From JBFMFH01 sp040752275 (lineage in GTDB: Bacteria > Acidobacteriota > Vicinamibacteria > Vicinamibacterales > JAKQTR01): DNA of 44,900 nucleotides. Positions 7,867 through 16,409 of this stretch are shown here, piece by piece. Where the stretch lies: NCBI GenBank assembly GCA_040752275.1, contig JBFMFH010000001.1, positions 1 through 44,900 of the forward strand, written 5' to 3'. Numbering within the stretch: the stretch's first letter is position 1; each line of letters begins with the position of its first letter. The translations under genes and the position numbers were made by a program. Under the pieces are notes generated by a model that did no database searches, was not told where the DNA came from, and worked only from the letters and a program-made list of their open reading frames with translations.

Positions 7867-10800
7867 CTACCATCTCCTGTCTTCTGTCTCCTGTTCCTTC
7901 CCTTTCGGCGGGCGCGCCCGGCTCAGGCTGAGCGTCACGCCACCCTGGAACGCATCCTGCTTGCGCTCGACCTCGTGATCGCCCTCGACGAGGTAGTCGA
8001 GCAGCGCCGTATCCCAGGCCAGCCCTGCCGAAGCCACCAGCCTGAGCCAGTCGCCGTAAGCCGGTTCGTCGGGCGCCTCCGTCACACCGCTCCAGATGGT
8101 GATGTTCGGCTGGCGACCCATGGGATCGTTCCCGCGCGGATTGGCCTTCCCTCCCTTGACGGCCGTGTAGATCAGCACGCCGTCGGTGAGCTGGAACTTG
8201 AAGTCCTCCTGGTTGAACGCGAAGCCGTAGCGCCGGTAGCGATCGTAGGCGCGGGCATTCAGCGCCCTGACCTCGGGCACGCCGTTGATGGCCGCTGTGA
8301 TGCGGCGCTGGATCTCGAAGGCCGCCTCCTTGTGCCTCGGGTACTTCGCCTCGTCGATGTAGGAGAACCCTGGCATGAACCACCCTCGCATGCCCCACCA
8401 GTCGCGGCTCTCCGTCACGCGGTTGCGGACCCAGGCGGCATACTCGGAGAAGGGCTGGACCCACTCGTGCGAGGGGTAGCCGTGGGGGTTCAGGAAGAGA
8501 TCGGGCAGCCACGCCCGCCACAGAGCGGCCCGGACCTTCGACTCCGGGTAGATGGGATCGGTCTCCCATTGCGCGCTCGTCACATCGACACCGAGCGATC
8601 CCAGGTAGCCTGCGTGCATCATGAAGGCGGGAGAGATCTTCCAGAGCGCGTGCGCGAGGTCCGCCCCGTCGGGATTGGTGATCGGGTGGACGACCACGTT
8701 GACCCGGTCGAGCTTCTTGCGGAACGCGGGCTCCGTCAACAGCTTCTCCGCCAGCCTGAGGATGTGGCTCGTCGACGACACCTCGTTGGCGTGCTGCCGG
8801 CCCGAGTAGATGACCGACGGCTTCAGGGTCGTGGCCTTTGCCTGCGACCAGTGCGATGAGAGGATGGGGCTCGTCAGGTCCATCGCCCAGACCTCGCGGC
8901 CGAGGTAGCTGTCGCCGGCCTTGTAGACCCGTGCTTCGGGGAGACGCGCCATCCTGGCCAGGGCCTGGTAGCTCTCGTCGACCGATATCGGCGTGTCCCA
9001 CTGAATGGACACCTGAGGTTCGGTCGACGCGGTGTCGCCGGCGGGCAGATATGCCGTGATGCCCGGGAGGGGAGGCGCTGAGCCATTCGCCGCGACAATG
9101 GCGACCGCCTGCGCACCAGTCGAGACCTCGTGCGTCCATCCGGCCGCGACGTGCAGCTCTCCAAGCCCGGGATACGCCAGCGCTTCCCTGTAGACGCCCG
9201 CAGCCCGCATGCGGCCCAGGGACACGAGCGTCGAGGCCACCTGCTCGGCCGACAGCACCTGCTCGTCCACGCGCTCTGCTCGCGCGCGCGCGACCAGGGT
9301 GTCCCGCTCGTCGCGCTCGCTGTCGACCTTCACGCGCAGGTCGAGCCGGACCAGGCCTTCCGAGCCGTCTCGGACGGTTGCGGCCACAGCCGACGGCCGC
9401 TCGGCGGCGATCTTGGGAATGTCGAGGGTCATCCGTCCTTCACGCCCATCTTGTCGCCAGTAGCGGACCTCGACCATCGGGCGGGGAGCCGTGAAACCGG
9501 TGAAGCGGACACTCGCCCGCCCGGGTGTGCCATCCGGCGCGTGTCGCATGATCGGGACGATGTGGCCCGGATAATCGAGCGCCGTTCCCCGGGCAAGACG
9601 CCCCATGACGTCGAAGAAATGCAATGTCGCGAAGTACACGTCCTCATGGAGCGCCTCCATCGGCGAGATGTGCTCTTCGTCCACGCCCAGGCGCTCGAAC
9701 GGCTCGCTCAAAGCCACGTCCACAATGAGTTCGCCGAAATGCGGCGCATCGCCAGGTCTCGGCTTCCCGTCGGTCCGCAGCATGACGTAGTCGTAGATCG
9801 CAGGCAGCGTCTTCACCTGGAAGATGTCCCAGAAACGCTCGCTGTCGGTCTGGATGCGCTGGTTCACGACGGAGCGTCCGCCCACGGTGGCTTCCATCCA
9901 CCCCGTTGCCACGCGCACGCGCTCGTAATCGGGGAACCGTTCGAAGTACGGACGTACGACGAATCGCGGGTCGAAGGTCTGCCGCCACAGCACCTCACCG
10001 GCGGCGCCTGTGGCGGTGACCTCGTAGGTGGGCACACCGACAGGACCCTTCTCGAAGGCGATCTGGGCCAGGTCCAGACGCAGTTCACGGGCGAGCACTT
10101 CGTCGATCGGGAAGATCTCGTGCAGCCAGCGTGTCGGGATGTACATGGCCTGCTGCCTCCAGTCCGGCGGCGGCCCGGCCTCGGCGAACCTGATCCGGAC
10201 TTCCTTGATGGGCTTCCCGGCCAGGGCTGGCCGCACGACGTCGAACAGCCAACTGTACCCTTGCTTGTACGCGCTCAGGACGATCACGCGGGAATCAGGC
10301 GACGCGCCCTTCTCGAGCAGCTGCCGGGTGGCCTGCCGTTCGATGCTGGCGCGCAGCTCCCGCGACTCGCTCAGCCGCGCCTCGATCACGACCGGCGCCC
10401 GTCGGCGAACCGCCGGAAGCACCTTCGTGCGGAACAGATGCCAGAACTCCTCTACCTCCGACGGGATGTCGAAGACGCCGCCGACCGGCTGGCCGTTGAT
10501 GTCGACGATCCCGGCCTGCTTGACGTCGAGCGCCTCGACCATCACGTCGACGGCTTCAGATCCGAGGAGGCGTGTCGCCTCGGCCCTGAGGAACGCGGCG
10601 AACCCGGGATCCGGCTTCTCGAGCGAGAGACGTACCGACGCACGCTCGATCGGCGCGTCGGACAGCGCAGCCCCAATCCGGCCGAGCTTGTAGAGACCGA
10701 TGGCCGCCTGGCCCGCCGGAGACCGCCCACCCAGGAACCGCCGCACGTCGTCTTCGACCGTGTCGAGGGTGGGCCGATCCTTGCCACGGGGCCAGAGGTG

Positions 10801-12126
10801 CGGCACGCGCTCTGCGAGTTGCACCAGAGCCCGCCGGACGCCAGCCAGATCCCCTCCCGTGACGACGATGGCGGGCTTCTCACCCCAGGCCTTGCGCACG
10901 ATGCCGATGTACCCGTCGCCTGGCTGCAGGTCCGGTCGGACGAACTTCCCGGCCTTGATGAGCTCGTCCACCAGGGCGTGCGTGACGCCGACCAGCACGA
11001 GCGTCGGGTGCGAGGCTGGCTTGTCGAGGGCAGACGCCGGCACGGCGATGGGCAGACTGACGCCGGCGGATTCGAGCGACACTCGGGCCGCGACGTCGAC
11101 CACGCCATCGAGGCCTTCGCCGTCGGGCACGAGCAGAACGTCGGTACGGTCGGGGATCAGATTGCTGTCGGAGTCGCCGAGCAGCCCGTCGTTGGTGAAG
11201 AGGTTCGAGAGGTCCAGACCTTCCTTGGCCCCGGCGGGACGGCGGCCGGGCGAGGCCGCTTCGGGTTCGGTCACTCGAGGGATGTCGACCTCGCGAAGGG
11301 CTGCACCCGGAGCCTGGAGGCGAACGCGGACAGCCCGGACACCCGGGTAGTCCAGAGCACGCGGAGTGCCGGCCTCACCGCCGGCGGCGCGTGGCTGCAC
11401 GACGGTCCGCAGTCCGCGTAGCGCGGCGGCCGCGCGTCTCAGGGCGGCAGGCGTGTCGACCGAGACGTCGATGGTCACTCGTTCGAGCCCGTCGGTCCCA
11501 TGCCTGACATGAACCACGACCGCGTCGCTGACGGTGGCGGCGATTCCGGCGTTCGCGAGGACGGCCCGAAGATCCGTCGCGACCTGACCGAGCCTGGGCC
11601 CCTTCGCGTCCCAGAGGAACGGAAGCCGGCCGGCCACGTAGTCCGCCGCAGCCTGCGTGTCCTCGACGCTGTTGCCGGCGACGACGAGCACGGGGCGATC
11701 CGGCGGGCCGGCCAGTCTGACGATGCCCTCGCCCGGAGGCAGACTCGCCACTCCTGCCTGCGCATCGGTCAGTCCGGCGCGCCGGATGCCGACCACGCCG
11801 ATGGCAATGGTCAAGCGTGCGCCGTCGCGGGGTAGCGGGAGGTTCAATTCCGCCGACTCGAAGGCCAGCCGTGCCGCGATGTTCGCCGCCGCCGCGACGT
11901 CACACGCCGAAGCCGGCTCCCCGAGCGCGAATGTGGCGTCGACGAAGTCGGTCAGTCCGTCGCCGTTCCGGTCCTTGAGGATCGGTCCGCCCGGGGTGAA
12001 GATCTCCCCGAGCACGAGGGAGGCATGGTCCTGCCGCGCCGTCAGGGTTGTTGATGGCTGGGCGGCAAGCGCCAGACAGGCTGCCGTGGCAGCCACGAAC
12101 CGGAGGAGCGCGTCGGTTGCTGACAT
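7867..12126 (-). CDS. Large secreted zinc carboxypeptidase (M14 family)
   Basis: 1419 residues with a Sec-type signal (about 1-28). The M14 domain is near the C-terminus: GRQHANEVSS supplies zinc ligands His1112 and Glu1115, NPDG is at 1151-1154, and LNPHGYPSHEW supplies His1215. The N-terminal ~450 residues hold two related modules, each with an Asp-rich, calcium-loop-like start (KDRNGDGLTDFVD; GDSDSNLIPDRTD), then a helix with SLES/FESA and a beta-rich part, which suggests an internal duplication. The central ~600 residues are not recognised. The protein likely acts outside the cytoplasm on peptides. The last ~8 codons before the stop are an ACAGRAG heptamer array used as coding sequence. 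AGGG 8 bases upstream of the ATG is a weak ribosome site. Confidence 0.9.
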   Translation of the reverse strand: MSATDALLRFVAATAACLALAAQPSTTLTARQDHASLVLGEIFTPGGPILKDRNGDGLTDFVDATFALGEPASACDVAAAANIAARLAFESAELNLPLPRDGARLTIAIGVVGIRRAGLTDAQAGVASLPPGEGIVRLAGPPDRPVLVVAGNSVEDTQAAADYVAGRLPFLWDAKGPRLGQVATDLRAVLANAGIAATVSDAVVVHVRHGTDGLERVTIDVSVDTPAALRRAAAALRGLRTVVQPRAAGGEAGTPRALDYPGVRAVRVRLQAPGAALREVDIPRVTEPEAASPGRRPAGAKEGLDLSNLFTNDGLLGDSDSNLIPDRTDVLLVPDGEGLDGVVDVAARVSLESAGVSLPIAVPASALDKPASHPTLVLVGVTHALVDELIKAGKFVRPDLQPGDGYIGIVRKAWGEKPAIVVTGGDLAGVRRALVQLAERVPHLWPRGKDRPTLDTVEDDVRRFLGGRSPAGQAAIGLYKLGRIGAALSDAPIERASVRLSLEKPDPGFAAFLRAEATRLLGSEAVDVMVEALDVKQAGIVDINGQPVGGVFDIPSEVEEFWHLFRTKVLPAVRRRAPVVIEARLSESRELRASIERQATRQLLEKGASPDSRVIVLSAYKQGYSWLFDVVRPALAGKPIKEVRIRFAEAGPPPDWRQQAMYIPTRWLHEIFPIDEVLARELRLDLAQIAFEKGPVGVPTYEVTATGAAGEVLWRQTFDPRFVVRPYFERFPDYERVRVATGWMEATVGGRSVVNQRIQTDSERFWDIFQVKTLPAIYDYVMLRTDGKPRPGDAPHFGELIVDVALSEPFERLGVDEEHISPMEALHEDVYFATLHFFDVMGRLARGTALDYPGHIVPIMRHAPDGTPGRASVRFTGFTAPRPMVEVRYWRQDGREGRMTLDIPKIAAERPSAVAATVRDGSEGLVRLDLRVKVDSERDERDTLVARARAERVDEQVLSAEQVASTLVSLGRMRAAGVYREALAYPGLGELHVAAGWTHEVSTGAQAVAIVAANGSAPPLPGITAYLPAGDTASTEPQVSIQWDTPISVDESYQALARMARLPEARVYKAGDSYLGREVWAMDLTSPILSSHWSQAKATTLKPSVIYSGRQHANEVSSTSHILRLAEKLLTEPAFRKKLDRVNVVVHPITNPDGADLAHALWKISPAFMMHAGYLGSLGVDVTSAQWETDPIYPESKVRAALWRAWLPDLFLNPHGYPSHEWVQPFSEYAAWVRNRVTESRDWWGMRGWFMPGFSYIDEAKYPRHKEAAFEIQRRITAAINGVPEVRALNARAYDRYRRYGFAFNQEDFKFQLTDGVLIYTAVKGGKANPRGNDPMGRQPNITIWSGVTEAPDEPAYGDWLRLVASAGLAWDTALLDYLVEGDHEVERKQDAFQGGVTLSLSRARPPKGKEQETEDRRW
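7874..7894. repeat. Heptamer array, 3 x CTYCTGT (inverted ACAGRAG)
   Basis: Three 7-base units (CTCCTGT, CTTCTGT, CTCCTGT), the reverse complement of the unit at 7604-7638. They form the final codons of the M14 peptidase gene, whose stop is at 7867-7869. Confidence 0.9.
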
Positions 12127-12247
12127 GATAGACCCTGTGGCTGCGAGTGGCTGGGCGTGATGCGGCAGTTGTACAAGGTCGGCCCGGGAGCGTCAACCGC
12201 AGGCGAGCGGCGATCGGACAGGAGGCCCGGGACGCCCGACTCCCGCC

Positions 12248-12317
12248 CGCCTCGACGAAGCCTCGCGGATGCGAGCTTGGCGAAGTCGGGAATCCCGAAT
12301 CCCGAACCCCGAATCCC
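12248..12317 (+). repeat. Hairpin plus 4 x GAAYCCC heptamers
   Basis: A hairpin (CTCGC-GGAT-GCGAG) in a frame of CGACGAAGC ... TTGGCGAAGTCGG, followed by four heptamers at 12290-12317 (GAATCCC, GAATCCC, GAACCCC, GAATCCC). A near-identical element with a base-pair-preserving stem change lies inside the ATP-grasp gene at 19933-20005. It occupies much of the 270-base divergent gap between the M14 peptidase and pxpA; the rest of that gap holds only the promoter candidate and nothing else recognised. Confidence 0.85.
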
Positions 12318-12334
12318 GGAAGAGATCGAGATTC

Positions 12335-12363
12335 TTGACAGCCCGGCGAACCCCCAATAGCCT
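12335..12363 (+). promoter_or_regulatory. Candidate promoter for pxpABC-MFS
   Basis: An exact TTGACA at 12335-12340, a 17-base spacer, and a weak -10 TAGCCT at 12358-12363. It lies just after the heptamer array and 34 bases before the pxpA start. Confidence 0.4.
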
Positions 12364-12396
12364 GTGCCGGCATGGGCGCTTCGAGGGGAGGCTGCG

Positions 12397-13167
12397 GTGG
12401 CCGGGCGCATTGACCTCAACTGCGACATGGGCGAGAGCTTTGGCGCGTACACGCTGGGCCTTGACAGCGACATCATCCGGCACATCACCTCGGCGAACAT
12501 CGCCTGCGGCTTCCACGCGGGCGACCCTGGCTGGATGCGCAAGACCGTCGCCCTGGCCGAATCGTGCCGAGTCGGGGTCGGTGCCCACCCGGGCTTTCCG
12601 GATCTCCGCGGATTCGGCCGGCGCATCCTGGCGGCCACGCCGCAGGAGGTTCACGACGACCTCACGTATCAGATTGGTGCACTGACGGCATTCACGTCGG
12701 CGAAGCGGCTGCAGCACGTCAAGCCGCACGGCGCGCTCTACAACATGGCCGCCGGGCGGGAAGACCTGGCGGCGGCGATCGCAGATGCAGTCGTTGCGGC
12801 GGATTCGCGGCTGATCCTCGTCGTGCTGGCCGGATCGCCCTGGGTGGAGATCGCGAGGCGTGGCGGGACCCGAGTGGCGCGCGAGGTGTTTGCCGACCGT
12901 GCGCTCCAGGCTGACGGAACGCTGGTTCCGCGGTCGAAGCCGGGTGCCGTCCTGCGCGACGCGACGGAGGTCGTCGAACGCAGTCTCCGTCTCGTGACCG
13001 AGGGCACGGCGGTGGCCGTGACGGGCGAGATCGTCGACGTGCCGGCAGACACGATATGCCTCCACGGCGACACACCCGGCGCCGTAGCGCTGGCCGCGGC
13101 GCTTCGTGATGCATTCGGGCGCGCGGGCGTCACGCTCGTGTCGATGGGCGAGATCGTCGGGGACTGA
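12397..13167 (+). CDS. pxpA: 5-oxoprolinase subunit PxpA (LamB/YcsF family)
   Basis: 256 residues matching PxpA along its length: IDLNCDMGESFG at the N-terminus, ANIACGFHAGDP, VGAHPGFPDL, VKPHGALYN, and CLHGDTPGA near the end. With PxpB and PxpC it forms the ATP-dependent 5-oxoprolinase that opens 5-oxo-L-proline (pyroglutamate) to glutamate in the cytosol. The GTG at 12397 is chosen because GGGGAGG lies 5 bases upstream and the family normally starts right at the IDLNCD motif; a GTG at 12364 would add 11 unsupported residues. Its TGA overlaps the pxpB ATG by one base, so translation is probably coupled. Confidence 0.95.
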   Translation: MAGRIDLNCDMGESFGAYTLGLDSDIIRHITSANIACGFHAGDPGWMRKTVALAESCRVGVGAHPGFPDLRGFGRRILAATPQEVHDDLTYQIGALTAFTSAKRLQHVKPHGALYNMAAGREDLAAAIADAVVAADSRLILVVLAGSPWVEIARRGGTRVAREVFADRALQADGTLVPRSKPGAVLRDATEVVERSLRLVTEGTAVAVTGEIVDVPADTICLHGDTPGAVALAAALRDAFGRAGVTLVSMGEIVGD

Positions 13168-13901
13168 TGGCCGCGTACGACGAGCCGCGCTTCCTTCTTG
13201 CCGGCGACCGCTGTCTCGTGGTCGAGTTCGGCGATGACATCGACGAAGCCGTCAACGCCAGGGTACGCACGCTGGCGGCGCTCCTGTCCGCGGCCGCCCA
13301 CCCGGCGATCGTCGAGGCGGTTCCGACCTACCGCTCGCTGATGGTGCATCTTGATCCGCGCCGCGGCGCCGTCCGGGACCTGGAAGGCGCAATCCGGGCC
13401 CTGGATGCGAAACGAAGCCACGTCGTACTGCCACCGGCGAGCGTCGTCTCGATTCCCTGTACCTACGGCGGCGAATTCGGTCCGGATCTACCCGACGTGG
13501 CCGCGTACGGGGGCGTCACCGAACAGGAGGTCGTCGCCATCCACTCGGAGGGCGAATATCTCGTGCATATGATGGGTTTCACGCCGGGATTCCCCTACCT
13601 CGGCGGACTCTCGCCGCGGATCGCCACGCCGAGACTGGCCACGCCGCGCACACGGGTACCGGCTGGGTCAGTGGGGATTGCCGCCCGACAGACAGGCATC
13701 TACCCGACCGACAGCCCGGGGGGCTGGCGGATCATCGGCCGCACGCCGGTCCGGTTGTTCGATGCCACCCGCGACCCGCCAGTCTGGTGCGACGCCGGAG
13801 ACTACGTCCGGTTCGTCCCCATCGATCCGGTTGAGTACGACAGGATCCGGCGCAGGGTGGAGGCCGGCTCGTTCGTGCCGGACATCCGGAGGCGCATGTG
13901 A
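13167..13901 (+). CDS. pxpB: 5-oxoprolinase subunit PxpB (KipI/allophanate hydrolase subunit 1 family)
   Basis: 244 residues, the usual length. Diagnostic segments are VSIPCTYGGEFGPDL (about 91-105), HMMGFTPGFPYLGGL (about 133-147), TPRTRVPAGSVGIAARQTGIYP and SPGGWRIIGRTP. It pairs with PxpC to form the half of the enzyme that works with PxpA on 5-oxoproline. The start ATG shares one base with the pxpA stop, and the gene ends in a 4-base GTGA-type overlap with pxpC, a tightly coupled operon. Paralogues act as KipI-type kinase inhibitors or as the urea allophanate hydrolase, but the adjacent pxpA makes 5-oxoprolinase the best call. Confidence 0.95.
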   Translation: MAAYDEPRFLLAGDRCLVVEFGDDIDEAVNARVRTLAALLSAAAHPAIVEAVPTYRSLMVHLDPRRGAVRDLEGAIRALDAKRSHVVLPPASVVSIPCTYGGEFGPDLPDVAAYGGVTEQEVVAIHSEGEYLVHMMGFTPGFPYLGGLSPRIATPRLATPRTRVPAGSVGIAARQTGIYPTDSPGGWRIIGRTPVRLFDATRDPPVWCDAGDYVRFVPIDPVEYDRIRRRVEAGSFVPDIRRRM

Positions 13902-15073
13902 CCCCCCGGCGCACCTGTCTCATCGTCGAAGGTGGGCTCTTCACGACGGTTCAGGATCTGGGCCGGATTGGCTTCCAGCGGTTCGGCGTTCCCGTTTCCG
14001 GCGCCATGGACCCCTTTGCGCTCCGCGCCGCCAACCGCCTCGTCGGCAACGACGACCACACGGCGTGTCTGGAGATCACACTTGTCGGCCCCGAGATCGC
14101 CTTCACGACCGCTGCCAGGATCGCGATCACGGGTGGTGATCTCGGACCGTCGATCGACGCGAGACCGATTCGCCTGTGGCACGCCGTCGAGGTGCCGGCT
14201 GGCGCACGCCTTGGCTTCTCGGGACGTTGCCAGGGCATGCGTGCGTACCTCGCCTGTGCGGGCGGCTTCGACGTGCCGGTCGTGCTCGGCAGCCGTTCGA
14301 CCTTCACGCGCTCGGCACTCGGCGGCTTCCAGGGGCGTGCGCTGAAGGCCGGCGACGAGCTGCCTCTGGGGAAGGCCGACGCAGGGGAGCGGGGGCGACG
14401 CTTCGACCGCCGCCTGGTGCCGAGGTACGGTGACCCGCAGGTGGTGCGCGTCGTGCTCGGGCCGCAACACGATGCGTTCACCGCCGAAGGGCTCGCGGCG
14501 TTTCTCGAGTCCGAGTTCGTCGTGTCCGCACACTCCGACCGCATCGGCTGCCGGCTGCAGGGCCCGGTCATCACGCATCGCACCACCGCTGACATCGTGT
14601 CCGACGGCACGGCCTTCGGTTCGGTTCAGGTGAGCGGCGACGGTCAGCCCATCGTGCTGATGGCCGACCGGGGGACCACAGGCGGGTACACGAAGATCGC
14701 GACGGTCATCAGTGCGGACCTGATGTGGATTGCCCAGGCCGCGCCGGGAGACCGAGTTCGGTTTCGTGCCATAGCGCGCGACGAGGCACTCGAGGCACTG
14801 CGCGAGCAGGAGGCGCGGCTCGAGACGATGATTGCCGTGCAGGAGCGACCCGCTTTCGAGAAGCCGGACGGGCCGGTGTTCGACGAGGACGGGGCGGATG
14901 CCTACCTGGCGGAGGCGAGCGCGGAATTCGGCGAGGCGCTGCGAGAGACAGGCGGTAGGGAAGGCGACAGGCGACAGGCGATGGGCGACAGGGAAGGGAT
15001 CAGGCGGCAGGCGACGGGCGACGGGGAAGGGATCAGGCGACAGGCGATGGGCGACGGGCGACAGGGGGCGTGA
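13898..15073 (+). CDS. pxpC: 5-oxoprolinase subunit PxpC with a repeat-derived C-terminal tail
   Basis: 391 residues. The core (1-~350) is a biotin-dependent-carboxyltransferase-like PxpC: TVQDLGRIGFQRFGVPVSGAMD (about 17-38), ITGGDLGP, YLACAGGFDVPVVLGSRST, SDRIGCRLQGP, GTAFGSVQVSGDGQPIVLMADRGTTGGYTKIATV. It completes the PxpABC complex. The GTG start overlaps the pxpB stop by 4 bases. The last ~37 residues are encoded by the heptamer array at 14963-15066 and are an Arg-, Gly- and Asp-rich repeat (units like GDRRQAM) absent from normal PxpC. The tail is probably disordered and dispensable. It seems the original stop was lost when the array arose. Confidence 0.93.
   Translation: MTPRRTCLIVEGGLFTTVQDLGRIGFQRFGVPVSGAMDPFALRAANRLVGNDDHTACLEITLVGPEIAFTTAARIAITGGDLGPSIDARPIRLWHAVEVPAGARLGFSGRCQGMRAYLACAGGFDVPVVLGSRSTFTRSALGGFQGRALKAGDELPLGKADAGERGRRFDRRLVPRYGDPQVVRVVLGPQHDAFTAEGLAAFLESEFVVSAHSDRIGCRLQGPVITHRTTADIVSDGTAFGSVQVSGDGQPIVLMADRGTTGGYTKIATVISADLMWIAQAAPGDRVRFRAIARDEALEALREQEARLETMIAVQERPAFEKPDGPVFDEDGADAYLAEASAEFGEALRETGGREGDRRQAMGDREGIRRQATGDGEGIRRQAMGDGRQGA
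14963..15066. repeat. Coding heptamer array, GGCGACR type
   Basis: About 100 bases of GGCGACA/GGCGACG/GGCGATG units, with a GGGAAGGGATCAGGCG interruption that occurs twice 33 bases apart (14991 and 15024). It is translated as the PxpC tail. Because 7 is not a multiple of 3, the peptide repeats every 7 residues. Its final G-run also sits just upstream of the MFS start and may serve as that gene's ribosome site. Confidence 0.9.
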
Positions 15074-16323
15074 GTATGGTGCAGCAGGCGGGTGGTGGGA
15101 TGTTCGGGTGGTGGCGGGAAGGGACGCCCGAGGCGCGGCGAGCGCTGGCTGCGGGGTTCCTCGGATGGATGCTCGACAGCTTCGACGTCATGTTGTACGC
15201 ACTCGTGCTGGCGGCCCTGATGCGCGACCTCGGCATGGACAAGCCCACGGCGGGCCTGCTGGGGTCGGTGACGCTCGTGGCCTCGGCTGCCGGCGGCCTG
15301 TTCTTCGGCGTGGTGGCCGATCGGCTCGGCCGCACGCGTGCGCTCATCGCGAGCATTCTGATCTACTCCGCGTTCACGGCTGCGTGCGGCTTCGCACAAA
15401 CGGTCGTGCAGCTCGCCGTCTTCCGTGTCTTCCTCGGCCTCGGGATGGGCGGCGAATGGGCGAGCGGAGCGGCGCTGGTCTCCGAGTGGTGGCCGGCAGA
15501 GCATCGAGGGAAGGCGCTGGGGTTCATGCAGAGCGCGTGGGCCGTGGGCTACGGCGCGGCGGCTCTGGTGACGGCGGTTGTCATGCCGGCCTGGGGCTGG
15601 CGTGCGGTGTTCTTCGTGGGGGTGCTGCCCGCGCTGTTCACGATCTGGGTGCAGAAACGCGTCGAGGAGCCGGCCATCTGGAGAGAACGGCGAGCGGCGA
15701 CTGTGGCTAGGCGCGCCTCGATCGCCGACGTGTTCAGGGGTTCGCTGCTGAAGCTGACGATCGCCGTGACGCTGATGAATGCGTGCACGATGTTCGCGTG
15801 GTGGGGATTCAACCAGTGGATACCGGCGTACCTCTCCCTCCCGCAGGCCCAGGGAGGCATCGGCCTCGGCACCGCGACGATGTCGGGCTTCGTCATCGTC
15901 ATGCAGGTCGGGATGTGGTTTGGGTACGTGACGTTCGGCTTCATCAGCGATGTGCTCGGGCGGAAACGCACCTATGTCGTCTACCTCCTGGCCGCCGCGG
16001 TCCTGCTGCTCGGCTACCGCCTCACCCAATCCAGCCTGGCACTGCTGCTGCTCGGCCCCGTTGTGGCCTTCTTCGCGACGGGCCACTTCAGCGGGTTCGG
16101 GGCGGTGACGGCGGAGATTTACCCCACCGAGATTCGTGCCACGGCCCAGGGGTTCACCTACAACATCGGTCGCCTCGCCAGCGCCGTTGCGCCGTTCGCG
16201 GTCGGCTCGCTCGCCGCGTCCGGGGGATTCGGCGTGGCGTTCTCGATCGCTGCTGCCGCCTTCGTCCTGGCCGCGGCGATGTGGGCGTGGATTCCCGAGA
16301 CGCGCGGCCGCGCGCTGGCGTAG
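15070..16323 (+). CDS. MFS transporter, probable organic-acid or amino-acid importer
   Basis: About 417 residues with 12 predicted membrane segments. MFS signatures are visible: ADRLGRTRALI in the loop between segments 2 and 3, GLGMGGEWASGAALVSEWWP in segment 4 (the motif of the sugar/aromatic-acid symporter branch), FISDVLGRKRTYV in the second half, and YPTEIRATAQGFTYNIGRL. The GTG start at 15070 overlaps the pxpC stop by 4 bases; an ATG at 15076 is equally possible. Position at the end of pxpABC suggests it brings in 5-oxoproline or a related carboxylate. That link is inferred from operon position only. Confidence 0.9.
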   Translation: MSMVQQAGGGMFGWWREGTPEARRALAAGFLGWMLDSFDVMLYALVLAALMRDLGMDKPTAGLLGSVTLVASAAGGLFFGVVADRLGRTRALIASILIYSAFTAACGFAQTVVQLAVFRVFLGLGMGGEWASGAALVSEWWPAEHRGKALGFMQSAWAVGYGAAALVTAVVMPAWGWRAVFFVGVLPALFTIWVQKRVEEPAIWRERRAATVARRASIADVFRGSLLKLTIAVTLMNACTMFAWWGFNQWIPAYLSLPQAQGGIGLGTATMSGFVIVMQVGMWFGYVTFGFISDVLGRKRTYVVYLLAAAVLLLGYRLTQSSLALLLLGPVVAFFATGHFSGFGAVTAEIYPTEIRATAQGFTYNIGRLASAVAPFAVGSLAASGGFGVAFSIAAAAFVLAAAMWAWIPETRGRALA

Positions 16324-16358
16324 GGGGATGCCGTCCCCGGCGCACGGCCAATCCACGC

Positions 16359-16382
16359 GAGCACCGGGCCCCGCAGGTGCTC
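16359..16382. terminator. Hairpin between convergent genes
   Basis: A 7-bp stem GAGCACC / GGTGCTC with a 10-base GC-rich loop, lying between the convergent MFS and symporter stops. No T-run follows on either strand, so it is at best a non-canonical terminator. Confidence 0.35.
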
Positions 16383-16409
16383 GGCGGTCTGAGGCGGGGC
16401 CTCGTTAGC
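16379..16409 (-). repeat. Palindromic 3'-end element, copy 2
   Basis: Core GAGGC-GGG-GCCTC at 16391-16403. On the minus strand it reads TAACGAGGCCCCGCCTCAG followed by ACCGCCGAG, and its first three bases are the stop codon of the symporter gene. It resembles the elements at 177-207 and 38682-38717. Confidence 0.55.

Noticed and set aside
9130..11421. 763-residue plus-strand frame opposite the M14 peptidase
   Set aside because: Antisense shadow; rich in Arg, Gly, His and Asp with no domain, while the minus strand carries catalytic motifs.
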